Made by a program: the position numbers and the translations under genes
The notes under the pieces: generated by a model
Told to the model about the DNA's origin: nothing
The model's input: the letters and a program-made list of their open reading frames with translations, nothing else
The model's database searches: none
NCBI RefSeq assembly: GCF_030812775.1
Contig: NZ_JAUSTI010000001.1
Location: 186,001 to 250,000 of the forward strand
DNA: 64,000 nt
Direction: 5' to 3'
Origin: Paenibacillus tundrae
GTDB lineage: Bacteria; Bacillota; Bacilli; Paenibacillales; Paenibacillaceae
Shown here: piece after piece, positions 42,814 to 51,186 of the stretch
How the letters are laid out: each line of letters opens with the position of its first letter
Numbering within the stretch: position 1 is the stretch's first letter

Positions 42814-42979
42814 AACCCTTCCTAATAAAATTGGTAAACAAAGATGAGTATAGCAAATTAAGAACCGAATGCAAGCGGTATGAGCGACAAATTTTTGAAT
42901 TGCCGAGATTTGGTCATATTCCCCACGGTTACACTAAGGTTAGGGGAAAGGCAATGAAGCGTCGAAAGGAGAAAAAAGA

Positions 42980-44272
42980 ATGCAAACCAACACGAAACCT
43001 GGCAAAATTTTGCGGTCACCTTTTTTTATCGCAATGTGGCTGACGCTTTTCTTAGTTGAAATTATCAAAGGAGCCTTGCTGGTCGCTGTTTTACCTGTGT
43101 ATATGGACAACATTTTGGGATTGTCAGCAGGTGTGATTGGTGTAGCATTTGCCCTTCAATATTTAGGTGACAACCTATTCCGAGCGCCCTCGGGTTGGGC
43201 AGCTGAACGAATTGGGTTTCGTGCAACGATGGTGACTGCTTTAATCTGTACGTTGATTGCGGTCATTATGATTATATTTCTCAAAAGCGCCTTCGGTCTA
43301 GCTATGGCTTGTCTCGTTCTGGGCATAGGTACTTCACCACTCTGGCCTTGTGCCATGACAGGTGTGACGGCGTTGTCAGGCCCTCAGAACAAAAATGGAA
43401 CAGCGATGGGTGCACTGGAAATGGCCGCTCTTGGAGGAACAGGGCTTGGGCCTGTGGGTATGAACTGGATGCTGGAGCGTACTCATCATGATTATCGTAT
43501 GGTGTTTCTAGTGTTAATGGGTTGTGCCATTCTCGTCATTCTGGTTGCCTTAATTTTGCCAGGACGTGTCGTTGTGGAAGGGGAGCATGCACATGGAGAG
43601 GCAACGAGCACGCCTGTACCTTATCCACCTAAGCCTACCCTGCTTACACCATTTATTAAGCTCAAAAGAAGCATCCAAGCCACCTTACAGCGTGTACGAA
43701 GTACACTGAATGTAAACCCGCTCGTATATCCTGCATTGTTCATGCAATCGTTCGTTATTGGGCTACTCAGTCCAGTCATTACACTTTATACGCGTACCGA
43801 TCTGCATATCTCACCCAATCTCTACAGCTTGTTACTGATTGCGGGTGGAGGCATTACCGTGATTGCATTGCTGCCCGTAGGGAAAATGGTGGATCGATTC
43901 GGAACATCCGTGTTTTTGCACATCGGTTTTTTGATGGCATCCGCAAGTTTGTTCGCGTTCGCTTCCATTACCGCCATACCGGTGGTCTTTGGAATTGTAA
44001 TGCTTGTTGGAGTTAGTTACGCTATGATTTTGCCGGCGTGGAACGCATTTGTAGCCACACTTATTCCCAAAGGAGAACGAGGCGCCATCTGGGGCTTTTT
44101 CCTTACTTTACAGGGGTCAGGCATGGTGGTCGGGCCGATCGTCTCAGGCTTGTTGTGGGATCATATCAGCCACCCAGCACCATTTATCGGTAGCGCGATT
44201 GTGATGGCTGGACTTGCGATCGTGCATTTTATATTGTCACGCAATCCATATCGTACAGCACCTGCAAAATAG
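42980..44272 (+). CDS. MFS transporter
   Basis: A 430-residue carrier with about 12 membrane helices and a long middle loop (residues about 195-245, HAHGEATSTPVPYPPKPTLL). The first-half loop signature APSGWAAERIGFRATMV and the second-half DRFGTSVFLHIGF are typical of the major facilitator superfamily, as are LQYLGDNLFR and LQGSGMVVGPIV. AAAGGAG lies ten bases before the ATG. Substrate unknown; drug or metabolite export is likely for this branch. Confidence 0.9.
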   Translation: MQTNTKPGKILRSPFFIAMWLTLFLVEIIKGALLVAVLPVYMDNILGLSAGVIGVAFALQYLGDNLFRAPSGWAAERIGFRATMVTALICTLIAVIMIIFLKSAFGLAMACLVLGIGTSPLWPCAMTGVTALSGPQNKNGTAMGALEMAALGGTGLGPVGMNWMLERTHHDYRMVFLVLMGCAILVILVALILPGRVVVEGEHAHGEATSTPVPYPPKPTLLTPFIKLKRSIQATLQRVRSTLNVNPLVYPALFMQSFVIGLLSPVITLYTRTDLHISPNLYSLLLIAGGGITVIALLPVGKMVDRFGTSVFLHIGFLMASASLFAFASITAIPVVFGIVMLVGVSYAMILPAWNAFVATLIPKGERGAIWGFFLTLQGSGMVVGPIVSGLLWDHISHPAPFIGSAIVMAGLAIVHFILSRNPYRTAPAK

Positions 44273-44304
44273 CGGATTTTAATGAGTAAAGGGTTCAATT
44301 CAAA

Positions 44305-44350
44305 AAAAGGGAGTGTCGTCAACCAGATCGGTTGTGACATTCCCTTTGTT
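44305..44350 (+). terminator. Bidirectional terminator
   Basis: AAAGGGAGTGTCGTCAACC pairs with GGTTGTGACATTCCCTTT, nearly perfect over 18 pairs (44306-44347), with flanking A and T runs. It serves the MFS gene and the UPF0637 pseudogene. Confidence 0.85.
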
Positions 44351-44357
44351 ATTTTTA

Positions 44358-44981
44358 TTAGAAAGACATTTTGTATAACGGTAGTAACGTATTGAACGTG
44401 GAGCGAATCGTTTTGAGTAATTGTTCCCCATCTGCAGCAAGTGGGTCATCTCGCTCAATACGAAGACCACACATGACTTCAGCTTTTTTAACTGTTTTCA
44501 GCTTGGTGATAATCTTGTCATAATCCTCAGAATTCATATCCTTATGAAATGTACCCTGTGGATCCATATGATCCATCGACCAATAGAACTCTCCAGGTAG
44601 ATTGCGGCGCACCTCATCCAACTCACGCTCCAGTGCTTCGGCAAACGTAATTTTGTTCGGACTTTCGTAGATGACAGCGAAAATGACAAACACATGTGTA
44701 TCGAACATGCCCACCTCAAAGTGAGGCAGTGCTTTATATCCCCGTTTGGAAGATCCCTAGGCAACCCATGTATCGATGGGAGGATTGACGGTACGACGTG
44801 CGTGTTTGGCGACATGCACAAACATCTCTTCCCCGCACAATTCGGTGAGGTAAGGTGCCAGCTCTGCACCAAGTGCTTCCAGCTTCGGACGAACTCGTTC
44901 AATCAGCATCTCCATACGTGGCTCTAGCCCAGGAACTTGAAATACATCAAAATCGCGATTGTTAAACCCGGAAAAATTCAT
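44358..44981 (-). pseudogene. UPF0637/DUF1054 gene (YktB-like) broken by an amber codon
   Basis: Two pieces in the same leftward frame: residues 1-74 (44757-44981, ...[16 protein letters not shown]) then TAG at 44759-44757, then ...SSKRGYKALPHFEVGMFDTH (44756-44358). Together they give about 207 codons, the normal length of UPF0637 proteins, where the family reads TWVAWxxxKRGYK. The stop stands exactly where a Trp is expected, so TGG changed to TAG by one C-to-T change on the plus strand (44758). Either a recent null mutation or a sequencing error. An internal ATG at 44714 is a possible restart. Confidence 0.85.
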
Positions 44982-45212
44982 CTGTATTCCTCCATTTCGC
45001 GTCTATTATATCATGAAAATCAGAGGGCTTGCCCCTGTGCACGTGCGGAAAGGTCTGGTCACTGGGTTGATTCGGTGAAAAATAGTCAAATAACCAAGTA
45101 CCCTTACATAAAATGAAGTATAAAATAGGGTAAGCCGATGTAGAAGAAGCCATGTAAAAAGCGATGTAAGAAGCGAACCGGTGTAGATCCGGTACAGATG
45201 GAGGGGAGTGCC

Positions 45213-45812
45213 GTGAATAAGAGTTATGAAGTTGAATATTGCAATCTGGAGCTGCGGTTCAACCGTCGGCATATCCAAAATTTGATCAAAGACCTTATTC
45301 GTGAGGGCTATTCACTATATTGGAGCGAGGACGAATCCTTCTTTATCTTGTCAGTCCGCACTGGGCGTAAGCTAGTAAAGCTCCGTTTTCAACAAACACG
45401 CAGTGGCAACTACAAAATGACAGGTGATTATATCATCAAAGACGCGAAGCTAGCGGAATGGCTGGAGAAGCTTATTGGTGACACAAGAGGGCATGCGGTT
45501 GTAAAACGATTCAAGGATCAGCAGATGACGGTAGAGAACATTTTATTTGGTGAAGTGATTCGTTTGGTGGAGGTATCTGGGTTCAAGCAACGTGTTATTT
45601 TTCAAAAGGAACCTGCGCCTACGGCGGAAGAGATGGAAGAAATGTTCCTCTCGCGTGAAGGCGAGGAGCGACTAATGCTGTTGCGCATGGAAGTGGACGA
45701 TGAACTGGAACGTTTGCACAACGCTATACAGCTCAATAATATGGAAAAGGCAAACGCTTGTCGCGAAGTGTTGCAGCGGTTATCCGGACATCTGTTGATG
45801 CTGGAAGCATGA
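45213..45812 (+). CDS. Conserved-looking protein of unknown function
   Basis: A 199-residue protein. GTG 45213 follows GGAGGGGAG; ATG 45198 overlaps that site and is rejected. The first 95 residues are alpha/beta (YSLYWSEDESFFILSVRTGR, then FQQTRSGNYKMTGDYII). The C-terminal 60 residues are a coiled coil (EVDDELERLHNAIQLNNMEK). No family recognised. A terminator follows. Confidence 0.7.
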   Translation: MNKSYEVEYCNLELRFNRRHIQNLIKDLIREGYSLYWSEDESFFILSVRTGRKLVKLRFQQTRSGNYKMTGDYIIKDAKLAEWLEKLIGDTRGHAVVKRFKDQQMTVENILFGEVIRLVEVSGFKQRVIFQKEPAPTAEEMEEMFLSREGEERLMLLRMEVDDELERLHNAIQLNNMEKANACREVLQRLSGHLLMLEA

Positions 45813-45843
45813 AACATACCCATTCTAGATTACACTTGTAAAC

Positions 45844-45872
45844 AAAGCCCCGGCACACGCCAGGGCTTTTAT
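45844..45872 (+). terminator. Terminator after the 45213 gene
   Basis: AAAGCCCCGGC pairs with GCCAGGGCTTT over an ACAC loop, one mismatch, then TTTT. Confidence 0.82.
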
Positions 45873-45911
45873 TGCTGTTAGAAAAATCCTTGTTAAATGA
45901 CAAAGGTGACG

Positions 45912-46178
45912 TTACGAGCGACAAGGGTCGATAATGGAGAAGTGCGAGCTTCCAACCAAGACATCAAAATCTTCTATCCCTTGATTCAGGATTAGGTCAG
46001 CTTCATATAGAGTAATCGGTTCGACCCACAGTAGGGGGATTTTCTCTTGGCCGACATGGATTTGTTCCAAAGACTCGCTTCCTCCACGTCTGCCCCATTC
46101 TAGGTAATTATGAAAATACAATGACACCTTGATGGATTGGGGCGTTTTCTCGTTGTACGGACGCTCTGCGGGGTTCAC
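45912..46178 (-). CDS. Doubtful leftward gene upstream of gnd
   Basis: An 88-residue frame from GTG 46178 (an ATG at 46229 is also in frame). The protein reads plausibly (VSLYFHNYLEWGRRGGSESL, then PLLWVEPITLYEADLILNQG), yet no ribosome site is visible and it is divergent from gnd. Listed for completeness. Confidence 0.3.
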   Translation of the reverse strand: MNPAERPYNEKTPQSIKVSLYFHNYLEWGRRGGSESLEQIHVGQEKIPLLWVEPITLYEADLILNQGIEDFDVLVGSSHFSIIDPCRS

Positions 46179-46263
46179 TTCTATACATAAAACCGTTAAA
46201 ATGAGAGTGATGTTGAGAGACAATATCATTAAAAATCAATTGGAGTAAAGGATGGGAGACCAG

Positions 46264-47673
46264 ATGACTAAACAACAGATCGGCGTAATCGGACTGGCTG
46301 TCATGGGCAAGAATTTGGCCCTTAACATTGAAAGCAGAGGTTTCACGGTGTCGGTATATAACCGTTCCCAAGAGAAAACAGAGGATCTTCTGAAAGAAGC
46401 CGAGGGTAAAAATCTGACAGGTACGTTCTCGATTGAAGAATTCATAGCATCCCTGGAATCCCCACGCAAAATTTTGATCATGGTTCAAGCAGGTAAAGCG
46501 ACTGACGCAACCATTGAACAATTGCTACCTCATTTGGATGAAGGCGACATCATCATTGATGGAGGAAATGCATACTTCCCTGATACTCAACGTCGCAGCA
46601 AAGAGCTGGAAGACAAAGGTATTCGTTTCATCGGTACAGGCGTATCTGGTGGTGAAGAGGGTGCATTGAAAGGTCCTTCCATTATGCCAGGTGGACAAGA
46701 GAGTGCTTACAAATTAGTAGAGCCGATTCTGACAGCAATTTCAGCTAAAGTCGGCGATGACCCTTGTTGTACATATATCGGACCAGACGGTGCAGGACAC
46801 TATGTCAAAATGGTTCACAATGGTATTGAATACGGTGATATGCAATTGATTGGCGAAGCATACCACCTGCTCAAATCCGTACTTAACGTTTCCGTAGAAG
46901 AGTTGCATGAAATCTTCACAGAATGGAATCAAGGTGAGCTGGATAGCTACTTGATCGAAATTACAGCAGACATCTTCTCCAAATACGATCCAGAAACCGG
47001 CAAACCAATGGTAGACGTGATCTTGGATGCAGCTGGACAAAAAGGAACAGGTAAATGGACAAGCCAAAGCGCGCTTGATCTCGGCGTACCACTGTCCATG
47101 ATTACCGAATCCGTATTCTCCCGTTTCTTGTCTGCGATGAAAGACGAGCGTGTAGCAGCGAGTAAAATTCTGAATGGCCCTGCGACAGAAGCATTCTCTG
47201 GCGACAAAAAAGCATTCATTGAGAACGTGCGTAAAGCACTCTTTGCAAGTAAAATCGTATCCTATGCTCAAGGCTTCGCTCAGATGCGTGCTGCATCCGA
47301 TGAGTATGGCTGGGATCTGAAATACGGCAACATCGCGATGATCTTCCGTGGTGGCTGCATCATCCGTTCACAGTTCTTGCAAAACATCAAAGAAGCATAT
47401 GATAAAGACGCACTACTCAAAAACCTGCTCTTAGATCCATACTTCCAAAACATCGTTGAATCTTACCAAGGCGCATGGCGTGAAGTCGTGGCAGCTGCTG
47501 TACAACAAGGAATTCCGGTTCCTGGCTTCTCCAGCGCGCTGTCCTACTACGATAGCTACCGTACAGAGCGTTTGCCTGCAAACCTGTTGCAAGCACAACG
47601 TGACTACTTCGGTGCGCACACGTTCAAACGTTTGGACAAAGAAGGCAGCTTCCACCACAACTGGATGGAGTAG
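46264..47673 (+). CDS. gnd: 6-phosphogluconate dehydrogenase (decarboxylating)
   Basis: A 469-residue enzyme of the oxidative pentose phosphate pathway: 6-phosphogluconate + NADP+ gives ribulose 5-phosphate, CO2 and NADPH. NADP-binding Rossmann motif [12 protein letters not shown] at residues 8-19; family signatures [19 protein letters not shown] and [17 protein letters not shown]; the C-terminal RRFGAHTF-type segment appears here as [16 protein letters not shown] 46264 gives the same length as B. subtilis GndA; ATG 46252 is also possible. Terminator follows. Confidence 0.97.
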   Translation: MTKQQIGVIGLAVMGKNLALNIESRGFTVSVYNRSQEKTEDLLKEAEGKNLTGTFSIEEFIASLESPRKILIMVQAGKATDATIEQLLPHLDEGDIIIDGGNAYFPDTQRRSKELEDKGIRFIGTGVSGGEEGALKGPSIMPGGQESAYKLVEPILTAISAKVGDDPCCTYIGPDGAGHYVKMVHNGIEYGDMQLIGEAYHLLKSVLNVSVEELHEIFTEWNQGELDSYLIEITADIFSKYDPETGKPMVDVILDAAGQKGTGKWTSQSALDLGVPLSMITESVFSRFLSAMKDERVAASKILNGPATEAFSGDKKAFIENVRKALFASKIVSYAQGFAQMRAASDEYGWDLKYGNIAMIFRGGCIIRSQFLQNIKEAYDKDALLKNLLLDPYFQNIVESYQGAWREVVAAAVQQGIPVPGFSSALSYYDSYRTERLPANLLQAQRDYFGAHTFKRLDKEGSFHHNWME

Positions 47674-47700
47674 TTTTAGAGCGGAAATGACCTCTGACTC

Positions 47701-47743
47701 AAAGACCTACAATTTCGGCAATGCCGAGTTGTGGGTCTTTTTT
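47701..47743 (+). terminator. Terminator after gnd
   Basis: AAAGACCTACAA pairs with TTGTGGGTCTTT, with inner CGGC/GCCG, then a T run. Confidence 0.85.
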
Positions 47744-47931
47744 ATTTCATACAGAAGGTCATAGATGGCTCTCACCTCTGCCGTCGGCGCTCTAGCCTTC
47801 CCCAGTTAGCAGGCCTGTGTTATGATAGGACAAAAGTGCTCAAGAAATGCTTGAAATGCGAATTCAAAATGATGTTTCGTCATCCAAAGCGAACTTTTTG
47901 AATAACCTCTTGGAATAAAGGAGTGTACCTT

Positions 47932-48441
47932 TTGAGCAAGGCTAACAATATTATACTCATCGGTATGATGGGAACCGGCAAATCAACAGTTGCAGATCTG
48001 CTTGCACGCGAACTAGGCTATCGACTGGTTGATGTGGACGCCGCAGTGGAGAAAGAGGAAGGTTGCACCATTCCTGAATTGTTCACAGGTAAAGGTGAGA
48101 CTTACTTCCGGGATGCAGAGAGTCGGGTGCTGTGCTCTGTACTAGAGAAGAAGGCACAGGTCATTGCAACTGGAGGCGGTGTTGTACTGCGTGCTGACAA
48201 CTGTGATGTGATGTCCAAGAATGGCTGGGTCGTTGCACTGACTGCAGATCCCGGAGTGATTGTAGAGCGTGTGAGTGGTTGTGACAATCGTCCATTACTG
48301 GCAGGCAATGCGGAGGAACGGATTCAGACGATTATGGAGGAACGCAAAGACGCATATCGGTTTGCACATTACACGGTGGATACCACGTCGTTATCCGCGG
48401 CAGAAGTGACTCGTTTAATTTTAGCGCATTACCGCGTCTAA
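47932..48441 (+). CDS. aroK: Shikimate kinase
   Basis: A 169-residue kinase that phosphorylates shikimate in aromatic amino-acid synthesis. Walker A GMMGTGKS at residues 10-17; substrate motif VDVDAAVEKEEG; R in YFRDAESRVL; GGG in IATGGGVVLR; lid RPLLAGN with the ATP-binding Arg. TTG 47932 is the start, eight bases after AAAGGAG; a GTG at 47923 overlaps the site. The next pathway step, aroA, lies 520 bases downstream with a leftward rhodanese gene between. Confidence 0.95.
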   Translation: MSKANNIILIGMMGTGKSTVADLLARELGYRLVDVDAAVEKEEGCTIPELFTGKGETYFRDAESRVLCSVLEKKAQVIATGGGVVLRADNCDVMSKNGWVVALTADPGVIVERVSGCDNRPLLAGNAEERIQTIMEERKDAYRFAHYTVDTTSLSAAEVTRLILAHYRV

Positions 48442-48496
48442 GCCTGTAATCATTGTATGTTTTCGTTAGAGGTGTGAGAAGTGCAGTTTGAAGAAA

Positions 48497-48518
48497 AAAC
48501 GAGCCGATCGGCTCGTTT
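48497..48518 (+). terminator. Palindromic terminator between aroK and the rhodanese gene
   Basis: AAACGAGCCGATCGGCTCGTTT is a 22-base perfect palindrome with flanking A and T runs; it serves both converging genes. Confidence 0.85.
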
Positions 48519-48520
48519 AA

Positions 48521-48826
48521 TTAGTCTTCCTGTTGCCATTGTAGCATGCCGCCAACCATGTTGGTGCAGCCTTCGTAGCCGAGTTGTTGCAGATATTCAG
48601 CAGCACGCTCGCTGCGGTAACCACTGCGACAGATGAGGACAATCTCACCAGACTTCTCAATTTCAGACAATCTGTCTGGAATTTGTCCTAGGGGGATGTG
48701 CTTCGCTCCCTCAATCATGCCTTGTGCGACCTCTTCGTCCTCGCGGACGTCTATCATCTGCAACTTCTCACCAGCCTGTAAACGGCGGCGTAGCTCAGAC
48801 GTTTCAATTTCAGCAATTTGCGTCAT
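48521..48826 (-). CDS. Rhodanese-like sulfur transferase
   Basis: A 101-residue single rhodanese domain. The catalytic Cys66 lies in the loop ICRSGYRS, and the N-terminal DVREDEEVAQGMIEGAKHIP is typical. Such proteins transfer sulfur (persulfide) in the cytoplasm; the partner is unknown. AGAGGA lies upstream of the ATG. Confidence 0.93.
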   Translation of the reverse strand: MTQIAEIETSELRRRLQAGEKLQMIDVREDEEVAQGMIEGAKHIPLGQIPDRLSEIEKSGEIVLICRSGYRSERAAEYLQQLGYEGCTNMVGGMLQWQQED

Positions 48827-48963
48827 ATTCAGATCCTCTTTTCTGTATCGACTTAACGCTTATAATGATACCCAAGCGATGCAGGGAATGTCAATTTAGG
48901 CAAGATACCCTCGGGTATGATTCTAGTGTTTAATCAATTTGAATAATGAAGGAGAATTCATTC

Positions 48964-50259
48964 ATGGACGTTATCGTAACACCTACTCCCTCCCTGAAAG
49001 GGGAAATTGGAGCCTTGTCCTCCAAAAACTACACAACACGTTATTTGCTAGCTGCTGCATTGGCAGAAGGCACAAGCACCATCCATTTCCCTGCGCATAG
49101 TGAAGATAGTGACGCGATGCGTAGATGTATTCGTGATCTAGGTGCAGTTCTGGAAGAAGAAGATAGCAAAATCGTAATCCAAGGTTTCGGTAGCAGTCCA
49201 CGCGATGTACGTGAACTGAATGTAGGTAATGCAGGTGCTGTTTTACGTTTTCTTATGGGTGTAACGGCATTATGTCCTGAGGTTACTTTTGTTAATACGT
49301 ATCCAGATTCACTTGGTAAGCGGCCACATGATGATCTGATCGATGCCTTGGGACAACTTGGTGTGGAGGTTCAGCATGAACAAGGACGTCTACCTATTAC
49401 AATCAAAGGTGGCAAGCCCAAAGGTGGACATATCCGTGTATCCGGTTCTGTGAGCTCCCAATATCTCAGTGCATTACTCTTTGTAACACCTATGCTAGCA
49501 GAAGATAGCACAATTGAAGTGCTGAATGACCTGAAATCCAAGGTCGTGATCGGACAAACGCTGGAGGTATTGGAGCAAGCAGGAATCGTTATCCATGCAA
49601 GCGATGATTATATGTCCTTCCGTGTACCTGGGGGCCAGTCATACCAACCACAGACGTATACCGTGCAAGGAGACTACCCAGGTTCAGCAGCAGTTCTCGC
49701 GGCGGCAGCGGTGACACAATCGGATGTAAAAATCTTGCGTTTGATGGAACAGAGTAAGCAAGGGGAACGTGCCATCGTGGATGTGCTGCGCATGATGGAA
49801 GTGCCTCTCACACATGAGAACAATGTTGTACACGTGCAAGGTAACGGAAAATTAAAGGCAATTGAGTTCGATGGTGATGCTGCAACAGATGCTGTTCTGG
49901 CCATGGTAGCGGCGGCTGTGTTTGCGGAAGGGACTTCACGGTTTTATAATGTAGAGAACCTACGCTATAAGGAATGTGACCGAATTACGGATTACTTGAA
50001 TGAGCTTCGTAAGGCGGGTGCGAACGTTGAAGAGCGTCAGGCTGAGATCATCGTGCATGGACGCCCAGAAGGCGTCGAAGGTGGCGTTGAGATTAATGCT
50101 CATTATGATCATCGGGTCATCATGGCTCTAACCGTTGTTGGACTTCGTGCCAAGCAACCGCTCCGCATTCGGGATGCACACCATGTAGCCAAGTCTTATC
50201 CACAATACTTTGATCACTTGCAGGCGCTTGGTGCCTCCGTACAATGGGTAAAAGAGTAA
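48964..50259 (+). CDS. aroA: EPSP synthase (3-phosphoshikimate 1-carboxyvinyltransferase)
   Basis: A 431-residue enzyme that joins PEP to shikimate 3-phosphate. Active-site segments: SSKNYTTRYLLAAALAEG (Lys of the SKN motif), GNAGAVLRFL, GSVSSQYLSALL, DYPGSAAVLAAAA, and RYKECDRITDYLNEL. Compared with E. coli AroA, Gly96 is kept but Thr97 is Ala and Pro101 is Phe, so the glyphosate/PEP loop differs from class I. AAGGAG is about nine bases before ATG 48964. Follows aroK on the same strand. Confidence 0.93.
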   Translation: MDVIVTPTPSLKGEIGALSSKNYTTRYLLAAALAEGTSTIHFPAHSEDSDAMRRCIRDLGAVLEEEDSKIVIQGFGSSPRDVRELNVGNAGAVLRFLMGVTALCPEVTFVNTYPDSLGKRPHDDLIDALGQLGVEVQHEQGRLPITIKGGKPKGGHIRVSGSVSSQYLSALLFVTPMLAEDSTIEVLNDLKSKVVIGQTLEVLEQAGIVIHASDDYMSFRVPGGQSYQPQTYTVQGDYPGSAAVLAAAAVTQSDVKILRLMEQSKQGERAIVDVLRMMEVPLTHENNVVHVQGNGKLKAIEFDGDAATDAVLAMVAAAVFAEGTSRFYNVENLRYKECDRITDYLNELRKAGANVEERQAEIIVHGRPEGVEGGVEINAHYDHRVIMALTVVGLRAKQPLRIRDAHHVAKSYPQYFDHLQALGASVQWVKE

Positions 50260-50381
50260 AATAACACTCACGTTCAGAGGTAGTTCCAAAAGTCCGCTTG
50301 TGAGTACGAAACATGCCTGGCGGTATGATCAGCATCGAAGTTGGAAATCAGCTGATATCTTTAAGCAGAAAAGGATGGTGC

Positions 50382-50822
50382 TTGAACATGGAATTTAACA
50401 ACCCTACTCGTGAAGAAATTGGACAAATTTTACGTAATGCAGGCAACATCGCAGTCGTTGGTTTATCAGACAAATCAGATCGCACATCCTACATGGTTGC
50501 TGAAGCTATGCAGAGCAGAGGATATCGCATCATTCCTGTGAACCCTCAGGTGCAAGGTGAGATTCTTGGAGAAACGGTGTACGCCACGCTCGCAGATATT
50601 CCAGAACCAGTAGATATCGTTAATGTGTTTCGCCGAGAAGAGTATTGTGCTGATGTAGCACGAGAGGCGGCGGCGATCAAAGCTAACGTATTGTGGCTGC
50701 AGCTGGGCATCCATAATGATGAAGCAGTGCAGATTGCGGCTGAGAACGGTCTGAAGGCTGTTACGAATCGTTGTATCAAGGTCGAAGATTCCATCGTTCT
50801 GCGCGGTGCTGGACGCGACTAA
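50382..50822 (+). CDS. CoA-binding-domain protein (YccU-like)
   Basis: A 146-residue Rossmann protein. TTG 50382 follows AAGGA by six bases; ATG 50388 is the next choice. IAVVGLSDKSDRTSYMVAEA is the CoA-binding loop, then PVNPQVQGEILGETVYATL, then VNVFRR and NVLWLQLGIHNDEAV. The family (PF13380) is found alone in many bacteria; function unclear. Confidence 0.9.
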   Translation: MNMEFNNPTREEIGQILRNAGNIAVVGLSDKSDRTSYMVAEAMQSRGYRIIPVNPQVQGEILGETVYATLADIPEPVDIVNVFRREEYCADVAREAAAIKANVLWLQLGIHNDEAVQIAAENGLKAVTNRCIKVEDSIVLRGAGRD

Positions 50823-50916
50823 GCGCCATTTCCGTCGTTTTGCGGCGGCTTGGTATTGTGTTATGCCAGGTGTTAAGCAAAGTACATTCTGTAGGATCAG
50901 GCTGTAAACGTAGAGA

Positions 50917-50953
50917 ATCCCGTTAACGGACAATAAGTTAACGGGATATTTCT
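50917..50953 (+). terminator. Terminator before the PTS operon leader
   Basis: ATCCCGTTAAC (50917-50927) pairs with GTTAACGGGAT (50937-50947), followed by a T-rich stretch. Confidence 0.85.
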
Positions 50954-51057
50954 TTTTTTATAGCATAACTGCATTAGGGTGATCAAGAATATAGCATCAA
51001 TCGCTTGGCTGAGCATCTTGCCTTTCTGGAGAATATATAACGTTTGGTTATGGTTCT

Positions 51058-51082
51058 GGCCACATCAACATGTGGTCTTTTT
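51058..51082 (+). terminator. Leader terminator upstream of the PTS operon
   Basis: GGCCACAT (51058-51065) pairs with ATGTGGTC (51070-51077) over CAAC, then TTTTT. It lies 105 bases before the start codon and after the previous gene's own terminator, so it may be a conditional (antitermination-controlled) leader terminator. Confidence 0.55.
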
Positions 51083-51186
51083 GGTATGTGATTGCGGAGT
51101 CTAATTAACTTTCCAACAGGTTGCTGTTTTGCTTTGACAAAATGTTTCTTAAAGCTTACCATCAAGGATAGAAAGGAGAGGTCGCC

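Noticed and set aside
46741..47271. Leftward frame inside gnd
   Set aside because: Shadow of a well-identified enzyme gene; no ribosome site.
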